This document shows positions 18,859-29,381 of a stretch of 47,778 nt of DNA, piece by piece (the first letter of the stretch is position 1; every line of letters begins with the position of its first letter). The DNA comes from Gammaproteobacteria bacterium SG8_30. Its GTDB lineage: Bacteria; Pseudomonadota; Gammaproteobacteria; Steroidobacterales; Steroidobacteraceae. The stretch covers positions 1 to 47,778 of the forward strand of contig LJNS01000016.1 in assembly GCA_001303245.1 (NCBI GenBank), in the 5' to 3' direction. The position numbers were made by a program, and so were the translations under genes. The notes under the pieces were generated by a model that did no database searches, was not told the DNA's origin, and was given only the letters and a program-made list of their open reading frames with translations.

Positions 18859-19812
18859 GTGGGTCGTGTCGTGCGCGAGGACCAGGGCGGTGCCGGCCAG
18901 CACGCGCCGGTGCTGCTAGACGAGGCGCTCGAGGCGCTTGCGGTCCGGGCTGGCGGGTTCTACGTCGATGCGACGTTCGGTCGGGGAGGGCACGCGGCGG
19001 CCATCCTCGCGCGGTTGGGAAAACGGGGAAGATTGCTGGTGCTCGATCGTGATCCGCAGGCAGCAGCCGCGGCGAGGGAATTGCTCGGCGGCGACCCGCG
19101 CGTCGAGATCGCCGGGATCCCTTTCTCGCAGCTGGGCGACGCACTCGCGGGACGCCCGGCGGTCGCCGGCATCCTCTTCGATCTCGGAGTTTCCTCGCCG
19201 CAGCTCGACGATCCGGCCCGGGGCTTCAGCTTCCTGCGCGACGGCCCGCTCGACATGCGGATGGATCCTGACGTGGGGGAGAGCGCGGCCGACTGGCTCG
19301 CGCGGGCCGAGGAGCGCGAGATCGCCGACGTGATCTTCCGCTACGGCGAGGACCGCCATGCCCGGCGCATCGCGCGGGCCCTCGTGGCGTCGCGCTCCGA
19401 GGCGCCGATCCGGACGACGGCCCGGCTGGCGGAGATCGTCGGCCGCGCCGTGCCGCGCCGGGAGCCGGGCAAGCATCCGGCGACGCGCACGTTCCAGGCG
19501 TTGCGCATCCACGTGAACGGCGAGCTGGAAGAGATCGCCGCGGCGCTGCCGCAGGCGGTCGAGCGGCTCGCACCCGGCGGGCGCGTCGTCGTCATCAGCT
19601 TCCACTCGCTTGAGGACCGGCTGGTCAAGCGATTCCTCCGCAACGCCTCCCGAGACGATCCCGCATGGGCAGGCCTGCCCGAGGTGCCGGCACACGCACG
19701 GGCTCGCCTGCGCCTGGTCGGGCACGCGGTGTTCCCGTCGCCTGCCGAGGTGGAGCGTAACCCGCGCTCGCGCAGCGCCGTGCTGCGTGCCGCCGAGAGG
19801 CTCGCGGCATGA
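18859..19812 (+). CDS. rsmH: 16S rRNA (cytosine(1402)-N4)-methyltransferase RsmH (MraW)
   Basis: [36 protein letters not shown] ... [21 protein letters not shown]. Confidence 0.97.
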   Translation: MGRVVREDQGGAGQHAPVLLDEALEALAVRAGGFYVDATFGRGGHAAAILARLGKRGRLLVLDRDPQAAAAARELLGGDPRVEIAGIPFSQLGDALAGRPAVAGILFDLGVSSPQLDDPARGFSFLRDGPLDMRMDPDVGESAADWLARAEEREIADVIFRYGEDRHARRIARALVASRSEAPIRTTARLAEIVGRAVPRREPGKHPATRTFQALRIHVNGELEEIAAALPQAVERLAPGGRVVVISFHSLEDRLVKRFLRNASRDDPAWAGLPEVPAHARARLRLVGHAVFPSPAEVERNPRSRSAVLRAAERLAA

Positions 19813-20090
19813 GGCCGCCGGACAAGCTGTGGCTCGTGCTGGTGCCGTTGCTCTGGGCGGCGGTGCTGGCCTCCGCCGTCGGCGTCGTCTTCGTCCGTCA
19901 CGAGGCGCGCGGGCTCTTCGTGCAACTCGAGCGGCTGTCGGCCGAGCGCGACCAGCTCAACATCGAGTGGGGACAGCTGCAGCTCGAGCAGAGCGCGTGG
20001 TCGAACCACGGCTTCGTCGAGCGCGTCGCCAACGACAAGCTGCGCATGACCCTGCCGCAGCCTTCCGAAGTGCAGATCGTCACGCCATGA
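19809..20090 (+). CDS. ftsL: Cell division protein FtsL
   Basis: Short single-TM protein between rsmH and fts[44 protein letters not shown]. Confidence 0.93.
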   Translation: MRPPDKLWLVLVPLLWAAVLASAVGVVFVRHEARGLFVQLERLSAERDQLNIEWGQLQLEQSAWSNHGFVERVANDKLRMTLPQPSEVQIVTP

Positions 20091-21805
20091 AGCGGCGGAA
20101 GGAACGGAGCGAGTTCGACCCCGGGCGCTTCAGGCTGCGCTCGCGACTGGTCGTCGCCGGGCTGACGCTGATGGCCGCGACGCTCGGCGCCAGGGCGGTT
20201 CACCTGCAGGTGCTCGACCAGGAGTTCCTGGCGCAGGAAGGCGACAAGCGCTACCTGCGCGAGGCGACGGTGCCGGCGCACCGGGGCGCCATCGTCGACC
20301 GGTTCGGTGAGCCGCTCGCGGTGAGTTCGCCCGTCGACACGGTGTGGGTGAACCCGCAGGTGCTGGCGCAGTCGCCGGAGGAGATCACGCGGCTCGCCAA
20401 GGAGCTCAAGCGCGACCCGAAGTGGCTCGCCCAGCGAATCACCAGCAACCTCGATCGGCAGTTCCTGTACGTGGCGCGGCACATGGACCCGGCGGACGCC
20501 GGGCGTGTCCGGGCACTCAGCATCGCCGGCGTCGAACTCATGCGCGAGTACAAGCGGTACTACCCGAACGGCGAGGTCACCGGGCACGTGCTCGGATTCA
20601 CCAACCTCGACGAGGCGGGCCAGGAAGGACTGGAACTGGCCTACAACCGCTCGCTCGCCGGCGAAGACGGGCTCAAGCGGGTCATCAAGGATGCGAAGGG
20701 CCGCATCGTCGAGAACGTCGAGAGCATTCGGGCACCCCGGCCCGGCGAGGACCTCGAGACCAGCATCGACCTGCGGATCCAGTACCTCGCCTACCGCGAG
20801 CTGAAGTCCGCGGTCAGGCGCTACCGCGCGCTCGCCGGGTCGGTGATCGTGCTGGACGTGCAGACCGGGGAAGTGCTGGCCATGGTCAACCAGCCCTCAT
20901 TCAACCCGAACGACCGCTCCCAGTACGACGTCGCCCGCTACCGCAACCGTGCCGTGACGGACATCATCGAGCCGGGATCGAGCATCAAGCCGTTCGTGCT
21001 CGCCGCCGCGCTCGACTCGGGCAAGTACCGCAGGGACAGTTTCGTCGACACCGCCTCTTTCCAGGTGGGCATCAAGACCATCGACGACAAGCACGAGCTC
21101 GGCACGGCCGACCTCGCCACGATCCTCGCCCGCTCGAGCAACACGGGCATGGCCCGGATCGCCCTCTCGCTCGACCGGGACCAGATACACCGCACGCTCA
21201 CCGCGCTCGGCTTCGGCCAGGTCTCGGCCAGCGGTTTTCCGGGCGAGTCCGCGGGCCTGTTGAGCGCGGCCGGCCACTGGCGGCCCATCGCAGTGGCAAC
21301 GATCGCCTACGGGTACGGCCTGTCGGTCACGCCCCTGCAACTGGCACAGGCCTATGCGACTGTCGGCGCCTACGGTCTGCACCGGCCGGTGACCTTCGAG
21401 CGCGTCGACGGCCCGCCGGCCGGCGAGCGGGCGCTGGTCGAGAAGGTGTCGCGCGACCTCATCGGACTGCTCGAGGGCGTGGTCGCGCCCGACGGCACCG
21501 GCATCAAGGCGCGCGTGCCGGGCTACCGCGTCGCCGGCAAGACCGGCACGGCGTGGAAGGCCGCGGGCGGGGGATACTCGGAGCACCGCTACACGGCCGT
21601 ATTCGCGGGACTGGTGCCCGCCTCCCGGCCGCGCCTGGCTGCACTCGTGCTGATCGACGAGCCGACCGGCACCGAGTACTACGGCGGCGACGTGGCGGCG
21701 CCAGTGTTCGCCGCGGTCATGTCGGGCGCGTTGCGCCTCATGGGCGTCGCGCCGGACGACCTCTCCCGCGTCGCCCCTGCCACGGTCGTGCAGGCAGCGC
21801 CATGA
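20087..21805 (+). CDS. ftsI: Peptidoglycan D,D-transpeptidase FtsI (PBP3)
   Basis: HRGAIVDRFGEPLAVSSPVDTVWVNP; EPGSSIKPF (SxxK), SSNTGM (SxN), KTGTAWK. Confidence 0.97.
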   Translation: MKRRKERSEFDPGRFRLRSRLVVAGLTLMAATLGARAVHLQVLDQEFLAQEGDKRYLREATVPAHRGAIVDRFGEPLAVSSPVDTVWVNPQVLAQSPEEITRLAKELKRDPKWLAQRITSNLDRQFLYVARHMDPADAGRVRALSIAGVELMREYKRYYPNGEVTGHVLGFTNLDEAGQEGLELAYNRSLAGEDGLKRVIKDAKGRIVENVESIRAPRPGEDLETSIDLRIQYLAYRELKSAVRRYRALAGSVIVLDVQTGEVLAMVNQPSFNPNDRSQYDVARYRNRAVTDIIEPGSSIKPFVLAAALDSGKYRRDSFVDTASFQVGIKTIDDKHELGTADLATILARSSNTGMARIALSLDRDQIHRTLTALGFGQVSASGFPGESAGLLSAAGHWRPIAVATIAYGYGLSVTPLQLAQAYATVGAYGLHRPVTFERVDGPPAGERALVEKVSRDLIGLLEGVVAPDGTGIKARVPGYRVAGKTGTAWKAAGGGYSEHRYTAVFAGLVPASRPRLAALVLIDEPTGTEYYGGDVAAPVFAAVMSGALRLMGVAPDDLSRVAPATVVQAAP

Positions 21806-23283
21806 CGACGAGGCTCGACACGCTGCTGGACGGAATCGTCGACGCACCGCGCGTCAACGTTGCCGGGCTCACGCTCGACAGCCGGCGGATTGCGCCGGGC
21901 GAGGCCTTCGTAGCGGTGCGCGGCCGCACTGCACACGGGCTGGATTTCCTCGATGTCGCGCTCGAGAGAGGTGCGCGGGCCGTGCTGTGGGATCCCGCGG
22001 ACGCCGCCCGGCCGGCGCTGCCGGAGGGCGTTGCAGCGGTGGCGGTACCTGCTCTCGGGGCGCGTCTCGGCACGATCGCCGACCGGGCCTGCGGCTCGCC
22101 GAGCGCGCGCCTTTCGGTGGCCGGTGTCACAGGGACGAACGGCAAGACCACCTGTGCGTGGCTGCTGGCCGAGGCCGGATCCAGGCTCGGCCGCCGCGCG
22201 GCCTACCTCGGCACGATCGGTGCGGGTTTCCCTCCCGCGGTGGGGGCAACGGGCCTGACCACGCCCGACGTGCTCACCCTGCATCGCCTCCTCGCCGAGC
22301 TCGAGGCCGCGGGAGCCGAACGCGTCGCACTCGAGGCCTCTTCGCACGCACTGGACCAGGACCGACTCGCGGGCGTCCGGATCGAGATCGCCGCGTTCAC
22401 CAACCTCACGCGCGACCACCTCGACTACCACGGGAGCATGGAAGCCTACGCGGCCGCGAAGTGGCGCCTGTTCAGCCGCGCCGGCCTGACCCATGCCGTG
22501 ATCAACGTCGGCGACGCGACCGGGCATCGCTTCGCAGCCTCGCTGCCGGCGGACGTCGCGCTGACCGGCGTGAGCGTGGGCGCCGCGCCGCCTGCGGTCG
22601 ACGGCCGACGGCACCTGCAGGTGACCTCCGTGCTGGCGTCCGGGTCCGGACTCGACCTCGTCGTTCGCGGCGACTTCGGCGAGCGGACGCTGCGTTCGCC
22701 GCTCGTCGGCGCGTTCAACGCGGAGAACCTCGCCGTCGTGCTCGGCGTGCTGCTGGCCTGGGGTCACGACGTCGACGCCTCGATCGAGGCGCTCGCCGCG
22801 GCGACCGCTCCGCCGGGGCGAATGGAAGGGTTCCGGACCGCGCGCGGGGTGCTCGCCATCGTCGACTATGCCCACACGCCGGATGCGCTCGCGAAGGTGC
22901 TCGAGGCCGCGCGTGCCCACGCGCTTGGCAGGCTCGTGGTCGTGTTCGGCTGCGGTGGCGACAGGGACCCGGGCAAGCGCGGACCGATGGGCGGCATCGC
23001 CGAGCGGCTCGCCGACAAGGTGATCGTCACGGACGACAACCCCCGCGGCGAGGATCCCGTCCGCATCGTGCAGATGGTGCTCGGGGGAATGCGCCGGCCG
23101 GGAGACGCTCTCGTCGTTCACGAGCGTCGCCTCGCGATCGAGGCTGCGCTCGCCGGATCCGCCGAGGGCGACGTGGTGGTCATCGCCGGGAAGGGCCACG
23201 AGCGCGAGCAGCTGATCGGCGGCCTGGCGCGGCCGTTCAGCGACCGGGAGTGCGTCGCGCGGCTGGCGGGAGGCGTGTCGTGA
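21802..23283 (+). CDS. murE: UDP-N-acetylmuramoyl-L-alanyl-D-glutamate--2,6-diaminopimelate ligase MurE
   Basis: GVTGTNGKTTCAWLLAEA; meso-DAP-specific DNPR motif in VTDDNPRGEDP. Confidence 0.97.
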   Translation: MTTRLDTLLDGIVDAPRVNVAGLTLDSRRIAPGEAFVAVRGRTAHGLDFLDVALERGARAVLWDPADAARPALPEGVAAVAVPALGARLGTIADRACGSPSARLSVAGVTGTNGKTTCAWLLAEAGSRLGRRAAYLGTIGAGFPPAVGATGLTTPDVLTLHRLLAELEAAGAERVALEASSHALDQDRLAGVRIEIAAFTNLTRDHLDYHGSMEAYAAAKWRLFSRAGLTHAVINVGDATGHRFAASLPADVALTGVSVGAAPPAVDGRRHLQVTSVLASGSGLDLVVRGDFGERTLRSPLVGAFNAENLAVVLGVLLAWGHDVDASIEALAAATAPPGRMEGFRTARGVLAIVDYAHTPDALAKVLEAARAHALGRLVVVFGCGGDRDPGKRGPMGGIAERLADKVIVTDDNPRGEDPVRIVQMVLGGMRRPGDALVVHERRLAIEAALAGSAEGDVVVIAGKGHEREQLIGGLARPFSDRECVARLAGGVS

Positions 23284-24656
23284 AACGTACGCTTGCTGCC
23301 TTCGCGAGGGCCTGTGGCGGCCGGCTGAATGGTCCTGATGCGTCATTCGCGGCCGTCTCGATCGACTCGCGCACGCTATCGCCCGGCGACCTGTTCGTGG
23401 CGATTCGCGGCGAGCGCTTTGACGGCCACGACTTCGCCGCCGCGGCGGCAGGCGGCGGCGCCTGCGCCGTCGTCGTGTCCCGCGACGTGGGCGTGGCCGT
23501 GCCGCGCATCGTGGTCGACGACACCCAGGCCGCCCTGTCCGCGGCCGCCGCTGCCTGGCGCGCCGGATTCGACCTGCCGCTCGTCGGCGTCGGGGGCAGC
23601 AACGGCAAGACCACGACCAAGGAACTGCTCGCCGCGGTGCTGCGGCGCGCGGGTCCGACGCTCGCGACGCGGGGCAATCTCAACAACCACCTCGGCGTGC
23701 CGTTGACGCTCTTCAGGCTCGGCGCCAGTCACCGTGCCGCCGTCGTCGAGATGGGTGCGAACCATGCCGGCGAGATCGCCTCACTGGTCGCGATCGCCAG
23801 GCCGACGGTCGGCCTCGTGACCAACGCCGGCGCCGAGCATCTCGAGGGCTTCGGGTCGCTCGAAGGCGTGGCGCGAGCCGAGGGCGAGATGTTCGCCGGA
23901 CTCGACGCCTCGGCCACGGCCGTGCTCAACGCGGACGATGCGTTCGCCGGACTCTGGCGGGAAATGAACGCAGGCGGCCGCATCGTGAGCTTCGGCACGG
24001 CCGCCGAGGCGGACTTCCGGGCCAGTGCAGTTGAATGCGGAATCCGGGAAGGCGCGTGGGACACCCGCTTCGCGCTCGACTCGCCCGCCGGGCGCACCGA
24101 GGCCCGGCTCGCGCTGCCGGGACGCCACAGTGTCGGCAACGCGCTGGGCGCTGCCGCCGCGGCCTGGGCCTGCGGCGCGACGCTCGATGAGATCGTCGAC
24201 GGCCTCGCCGAGGTCCAGCCGGTCGCCGGCCGCATGCAGCTCAAGCGCGCCGCCTGCGGCGCCTTCCTGATCGACGACTCGTACAACGCGAACCCGAGTT
24301 CCGTGGTCGCGGGCCTCGAGGTGCTCAAGACGCTGCGAGGCGAGCCGTGGCTGGTGCTCGGCGAGATGGCGGAGCTCGGCGCGCAGGCCGTGCAGAGCCA
24401 CGCGGAGATCGGGCGTGCAGCGCGGCGCCACGGTGTGACACGCCTCTTCGCGCTCGGTCCGACGACGCCTCGCGCGGTCGAGGCGTTCGGCGAGGGCGGG
24501 CACTGGTTCCCTGACGCCGACGCGCTCGTCGAGGCGCTCGAGGCGACGCTGCACGCCGGTGTGGTGCTGATGGTGAAGGGGTCGAGGGTCAATCGACTCG
24601 AACGCGTGGTCGCGGCGCTCATCGAGGCGCCCGCGGCGGTGGCCAACGGGAACTGA
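23280..24656 (+). CDS. murF: UDP-N-acetylmuramoyl-tripeptide--D-alanyl-D-alanine ligase MurF
   Basis: GGSNGKTTTKELLAAVL, NLNNHLGVPLTL, LIDDSYNANPSSV; GTG start overlapping the murE stop. Confidence 0.97.
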   Translation: MKRTLAAFARACGGRLNGPDASFAAVSIDSRTLSPGDLFVAIRGERFDGHDFAAAAAGGGACAVVVSRDVGVAVPRIVVDDTQAALSAAAAAWRAGFDLPLVGVGGSNGKTTTKELLAAVLRRAGPTLATRGNLNNHLGVPLTLFRLGASHRAAVVEMGANHAGEIASLVAIARPTVGLVTNAGAEHLEGFGSLEGVARAEGEMFAGLDASATAVLNADDAFAGLWREMNAGGRIVSFGTAAEADFRASAVECGIREGAWDTRFALDSPAGRTEARLALPGRHSVGNALGAAAAAWACGATLDEIVDGLAEVQPVAGRMQLKRAACGAFLIDDSYNANPSSVVAGLEVLKTLRGEPWLVLGEMAELGAQAVQSHAEIGRAARRHGVTRLFALGPTTPRAVEAFGEGGHWFPDADALVEALEATLHAGVVLMVKGSRVNRLERVVAALIEAPAAVANGN

Positions 24657-24668
24657 GGGCGCCGATAG

Positions 24669-25754
24669 ATGCTGCTCGAACTGTTCGACTGGCTGGCGGG
24701 TTTCTACGGAGGCTTCCGGGTCTTCGGCTACCTCACGCTGCGCGCCATCCTGGCGGCGCTCACCGCGCTCGCCATCTCGCTGCTCGTCGGGCCCTGGATG
24801 ATCCGGCGGCTCGCCGAGAAGCAGATCGGGCAGGTGGTGCGGGACTACGGTCCGGAGACGCACCTCGGCAAGAAGGGCACGCCGACCATGGGCGGCACGC
24901 TGATCCTGGTCGCCGTCGCGGCCGGGACGCTGCTGTGGGCGGACCTCGGGAACAGGTTCGTGTGGGTCGTCCTGCTGGTGACGCTGGCCTTCGGTCTCGT
25001 CGGCTTCTACGACGACTACCTCAAGCTCGTCATCAAGGACCCGCGCGGTCTGCCGGCGCGCTGGAAGTACCTGTGGCAGTCGGTCGCGGGACTCGGTGCG
25101 GCGCTCGCACTCTGGTACACGGCGGAAAGCCCGGCGGAAACGGCGCTGCACGTGCCGTTCTTCAAGGACGTGATCCTGCCGATGGGCGCGGTCGCCTTCA
25201 TCGGCTTCACGTACCTGGTCATCGTGGGCTCGAGCAACGCCGTGAATCTCACCGACGGGCTCGACGGCCTGGCGATCATGCCCTGCGTCATGGTCGCGGG
25301 CGCCCTCGGCGTGTTCGCCTACGTGACCGGCAACGTCAATTTCTCCGGATACCTCCAGCTGCCCTACGTGCCGGGGGTCGGCGAGGTGCTGATCTTCACC
25401 GCCACCATGGTCGGTGCCGGACTCGGGTTCCTGTGGTTCAACACCTACCCGGCGCAGGTGTTCATGGGCGACGTCGGCGCGCTCGCCCTCGGTGCCGCGC
25501 TCGGCGTCGTGGCGGTCATCGTCCGGCAGGAGATCGTGCTGGCCGTGATGGGCGGCATCTTCGTGCTCGAGACGGTCTCGGTGATGGTGCAGGTCGCCTC
25601 GTTCAAGCTCCGCGGCAAGCGGGTGTTCCGCATGGCGCCCATCCACCATCACTACGAACTCAAGGGCTGGGCCGAGCCGAAGGTGATCGTCCGGTTCTGG
25701 ATCATCTCCTTCGTGCTGGTGCTGGTCGGGCTGGCGACGCTGAAGATCCGGTGA
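24669..25754 (+). CDS. mraY: Phospho-N-acetylmuramoyl-pentapeptide-transferase MraY
   Basis: [62 protein letters not shown]. Confidence 0.98.
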   Translation: MLLELFDWLAGFYGGFRVFGYLTLRAILAALTALAISLLVGPWMIRRLAEKQIGQVVRDYGPETHLGKKGTPTMGGTLILVAVAAGTLLWADLGNRFVWVVLLVTLAFGLVGFYDDYLKLVIKDPRGLPARWKYLWQSVAGLGAALALWYTAESPAETALHVPFFKDVILPMGAVAFIGFTYLVIVGSSNAVNLTDGLDGLAIMPCVMVAGALGVFAYVTGNVNFSGYLQLPYVPGVGEVLIFTATMVGAGLGFLWFNTYPAQVFMGDVGALALGAALGVVAVIVRQEIVLAVMGGIFVLETVSVMVQVASFKLRGKRVFRMAPIHHHYELKGWAEPKVIVRFWIISFVLVLVGLATLKIR

Positions 25755-27121
25755 TGATGAGCAGGCAGCCGAAAAGCGGTCCGATGGAGGCGGGGCACAG
25801 ACCGGTGAGCGTGATCGTCGGTCTGGGACGCACGGGCGTCTCCTGCGCGGCGTACCTGGCCGCGCGTGGCCATGCACTGCGCGTCACCGACAGCCGCCCG
25901 GCGCCGCCCGGGGCGGCCGAGCTGGTCCGCATCGCGCCCGACTCGGTGACGGCCTTCGGGCGCTTCGATGCCCGCCTGCTCGAAGGCGCAGACCAGGTCG
26001 TCGTCTCGCCGGGGGTCTCGCTGCGGGAACCGCTGCTGGTCGCGGCGCGGGAAGGCGGGCTCGACGTCGTGGGCGACATCGAGCTGTTCGCGCGCGAGGC
26101 GGGCGGCCGCACGGTGGGCATCACCGGAACCAACGGCAAGAGCACGGTCACGACGCTGCTCGGCGAAATTGCGGAGGCGGCGCAGGTTGCCGTGCAGGTG
26201 GGGGGCAACATCGGCCGGCCGGCACTCGAGCTGATCGCCGGAGCGCCAGCGGAGCTGTACGTGCTCGAGCTGTCGAGCTTCCAGCTGGAGACGGTGCGGT
26301 CGCTGCACCTGGAAGCGGCGGCCGTCCTGAACCTGATGCCCGACCACATGGATCGCTATGTGAACCTCGCCGAATACGGGGCCGCCAAGGCGCGCATCTT
26401 CGATCACGCTGCGACCGCGGTCGTCAACCTCGACGACGAGCTCGTCTGCCGCATGCCGGCGCCGGGCCAGCGGATCGTGGGCTTCAGCCTGCTGCGCGAG
26501 GACGCCGACTACTCCCTGCGTCGGCTCGTGGGCGACCCGTGGCTGGTGGCGGGCACGGAGCCGTTGTTGCCGCTGCGCGAGCTGCGCATCGCCGGTCGCC
26601 ACAACGCGGCCAATGCGCTCGCCGCCGTCGCCCTGGCCGATGCCGTGGGACTGGCGCGCTCGGCCGTCGTCAGCACGCTCGAGCACTTTCCGGGGCTGCC
26701 CCACCGTACGCAGTGGGTCGCGGAGTCGGCCGGCGGGCTGCGCTGGATGGACGACTCCAAGGCCACCAACGTCGCGGCGACGATCGCCGCCGTGGGCGGC
26801 CTCGACGGGCCGCTGGTCATCATCGGCGGCGGGGACGGCAAGGGCCAGGATTTCGGCCCGCTGGCCGGCGTGTTCCGGGGCAAGGTCCGCGCGGCGGTGC
26901 TCATCGGGCAGGACGCCCGTGCGCTGGGCGCTGCCATCGAGCCCGCGTGCGAGGTGTCCTACGCGGACTCGATGGAGGAGGCGGTCGGGCTCGCGCGCCG
27001 CCTCGCGCGGCCGGGCGACACCGTCATGCTCTCGCCCGCCTGCTCGAGCCTCGACATGTTCCGCGACTACGCGCATCGCGGCGAAGTGTTCTGCGAGGCC
27101 GTCCGGGGGATCCTGCCATGA
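25754..27121 (+). CDS. murD: UDP-N-acetylmuramoylalanine--D-glutamate ligase MurD
   Basis: VIVGLGRTGVSCAAYLAARG, GITGTNGKSTVTTLLGEI, LPHRTQWVAESAGGLRWMDDSKATN. Confidence 0.97.
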   Translation: MMSRQPKSGPMEAGHRPVSVIVGLGRTGVSCAAYLAARGHALRVTDSRPAPPGAAELVRIAPDSVTAFGRFDARLLEGADQVVVSPGVSLREPLLVAAREGGLDVVGDIELFAREAGGRTVGITGTNGKSTVTTLLGEIAEAAQVAVQVGGNIGRPALELIAGAPAELYVLELSSFQLETVRSLHLEAAAVLNLMPDHMDRYVNLAEYGAAKARIFDHAATAVVNLDDELVCRMPAPGQRIVGFSLLREDADYSLRRLVGDPWLVAGTEPLLPLRELRIAGRHNAANALAAVALADAVGLARSAVVSTLEHFPGLPHRTQWVAESAGGLRWMDDSKATNVAATIAAVGGLDGPLVIIGGGDGKGQDFGPLAGVFRGKVRAAVLIGQDARALGAAIEPACEVSYADSMEEAVGLARRLARPGDTVMLSPACSSLDMFRDYAHRGEVFCEAVRGILP

Positions 27122-28299
27122 GGGCCGCGGCCTCGCTGGCCTACTCGCGCTCCGCCGGCCGCCAGCCGCGGCTCGCCGTCGACCCGGTGATCGTGGCCGC
27201 CACCCTCGGCCTGCTGCTGATCGGGCTCGCGATGGTCGGCTCCGCATCCATCGCGATCGCCGAGCGGCAGGCTGCCGAACCTCTGATCTTCCTGGAACGG
27301 CAGCTGCTGTCGGCACTGGCCGGGATCGTGCTGGCCGCGGCCATGCTGGCCGTGCCCCTGTCGCTGTGGGAACGCACGGCCCCGGTGATGCTCGCGGTCG
27401 GGTTCGCGCTGCTGGTGCTGGTGCTGATCCCCGGGATCGGCCACGAGGTGAACGGCAGCACGCGCTGGATCCGCATCGGCCCGCTCAACTTCCAGCCGTC
27501 GGAGGCGGCCCGGGTCGCACTGCTGGCCTACACCTGTGCCTACGCGGTGCGGTTCCAGGAGGCGCTGTCGGCTTCCTGGCAAGGCTTCTTCAAGCCGCTC
27601 GCGGTGCTCGCCGTCGCAGCGTGCCTGCTCCTGCTCGAGCCCGACTTCGGCGCCGCAGTCGTGCTGCTGGCGACCGGCATCACGGTGTTGTTCCTCGCCG
27701 GAGCGCGCTGGCGCGACTTCCTGGGAATCGCGGTGCTCGGCGTGGCCGGCGTCGCGGCGCTCGCGATCACCTCCGACTACCGCGTGCGGCGCCTGACCGC
27801 GTTCATGGACCCCTGGGCAGACCCCTACGACGCCGGATTCCAGCTGACCCAGTCGCTGATCGCGATCGGCCGCGGGGAGTGGTTCGGCGTCGGGCTGGGC
27901 TCGAGCGTGCAGAAGCTGTCCTACCTTCCCGAGGCGCACACCGACTTCGTATTCGCCGTGCTCGCGGAGGAGTTCGGGCTGGTCGGCGTCGCGTTCGTCT
28001 TGATGCTGTTCCTCGTGCTCGTGCTCCGCAGCATCAGGCTGTCGCGCCTCGCCGCCGAGGCTGGCCTGCCCTTCCATGCATGCATGGCGGCCGCCTTCGG
28101 GATCTGGCTCGGCCTCCAGGCCTTCATCAACATCGGCGTGAACATGGGCCTCCTGCCGACCAAGGGGCTGACGCTGCCGTTCTTCTCCTACGGGCGCTCG
28201 AGCCTGCTGGTGACGCTCGCCTGGGTCGGCGTGCTGCTCAGGATCCATCACGAGGTGATGGCCTCCGGCCGGGCGGCCGCGGGAGGGAAGGACGCATGA
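27118..28299 (+). CDS. ftsW: Peptidoglycan glycosyltransferase FtsW (SEDS)
   Basis: GSTRWIRIGPLNFQPSEAARVALL, YLPEAHTDFVFAVLAEEFGL, LPTKGLTLPFFSYGRSSLL. Confidence 0.97.
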   Translation: MRAAASLAYSRSAGRQPRLAVDPVIVAATLGLLLIGLAMVGSASIAIAERQAAEPLIFLERQLLSALAGIVLAAAMLAVPLSLWERTAPVMLAVGFALLVLVLIPGIGHEVNGSTRWIRIGPLNFQPSEAARVALLAYTCAYAVRFQEALSASWQGFFKPLAVLAVAACLLLLEPDFGAAVVLLATGITVLFLAGARWRDFLGIAVLGVAGVAALAITSDYRVRRLTAFMDPWADPYDAGFQLTQSLIAIGRGEWFGVGLGSSVQKLSYLPEAHTDFVFAVLAEEFGLVGVAFVLMLFLVLVLRSIRLSRLAAEAGLPFHACMAAAFGIWLGLQAFINIGVNMGLLPTKGLTLPFFSYGRSSLLVTLAWVGVLLRIHHEVMASGRAAAGGKDA

Positions 28300-29381
28300 A
28301 GGGGCCGGTGCTCATCATGGCCGGCGGCACGGGCGGACACGTGTTTCCAGCCCTCGCCGTGGCCCGTGTCCTGCGCGCCGGCGGCCACGAGGTGGTCTGG
28401 CTCGGCACCCGGCGCCGTATCGAGGCGAAGCTCGTGCCCGCCGAAGGGATCCCCATCGAGTGGATCGACATCGAGGGCCTGCGCGGCCGCGGCGCGGCCG
28501 GCTGGCTCGCCGCGCCGGTCAAGCTGCTGCGCGCGATCCTGCAGGCACTCGCCGTCGTGCGGCGCGTCCGACCGGCCGTGGCATTCGGTGGCGGCGGCTT
28601 CGCCTCGGGGCCGGGCGGCATCGCCGCGTGGCTCACGCGCACGCCGCTCGTCATCCACGAGCAGAACGCCGCCGCCGGCCTCACGAATCGCTGGCTGGCG
28701 CGGCTTGCGGACACCGTGGCGGAGGCCTTTCCCGGGAGCTTTCCAGGGCGTCGTAACGTGGTCACGACCGGCAACCCGGTCCGGCGCGAAATCGCCGCGC
28801 TGCCTGACCCGGAGGAGCGCTTCGCCGGCCGGGAGGGACGCCTGCGGCTGCTCGTCTTCGGCGGCAGCCAGGGGGCGGCCGTGCTGAACCGTGTCGTGCC
28901 CCGGGCGATCGCCCTGCTTCCGGATGCCGTCCGGCCGCTGGTCATGCACCAGTCCGGTGCGACCCAGCTCGAGGAGACGGCTGCGCTGTACCGACGCCTG
29001 GGTGTGGCGGCGGACGTCCGGGCGTTCATCGACGACATGGCCGCGGCCTACGCCGCGGCGGACCTGGCGGTTGCCCGCTCGGGCTCGACGGTGTCCGAGC
29101 TCGCGGTCGCGGGCCTCGGGGCGATCCTCGTGCCACTCGCGATCGCGATGGACGACCACCAGACGCGGAATGCACGGTTCCTGGTGGCCGCCGGCGGCGC
29201 CCGGATCATCCCCGAGTCCGCCCTGACACCCGACCGGCTGGCCGCGGAACTGCTCGAGGTCCTCGAGGCCGGGCGGGAGGTGCCGCTCAGGTTGGCGCGT
29301 GCCGCGCGCTCCGTGGCGGTGACCGACGCGGCCGAGCGGCTCGCCGGGCTGTGCGTAGCGGCGGCGGGGGCACCTGCATGA
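28296..29381 (+). CDS. murG: UDP-N-acetylglucosamine--N-acetylmuramyl-(pentapeptide) pyrophosphoryl-undecaprenol N-acetylglucosamine transferase MurG
   Basis: [70 protein letters not shown]. Confidence 0.97.
   Translation: MKGPVLIMAGGTGGHVFPALAVARVLRAGGHEVVWLGTRRRIEAKLVPAEGIPIEWIDIEGLRGRGAAGWLAAPVKLLRAILQALAVVRRVRPAVAFGGGGFASGPGGIAAWLTRTPLVIHEQNAAAGLTNRWLARLADTVAEAFPGSFPGRRNVVTTGNPVRREIAALPDPEERFAGREGRLRLLVFGGSQGAAVLNRVVPRAIALLPDAVRPLVMHQSGATQLEETAALYRRLGVAADVRAFIDDMAAAYAAADLAVARSGSTVSELAVAGLGAILVPLAIAMDDHQTRNARFLVAAGGARIIPESALTPDRLAAELLEVLEAGREVPLRLARAARSVAVTDAAERLAGLCVAAAGAPA

Noticed and set aside
20344-23283. 979-aa ORF suggesting an ftsI-murE fusion
   Set aside because: First half is an out-of-frame R/G/A-rich shadow of ftsI; true MurE starts at ATG 21802.
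23781-25877. 698-aa minus-strand ORF opposite murF/mraY
   Set aside because: H/D/R/E-rich shadow frame; real genes are on the + strand.
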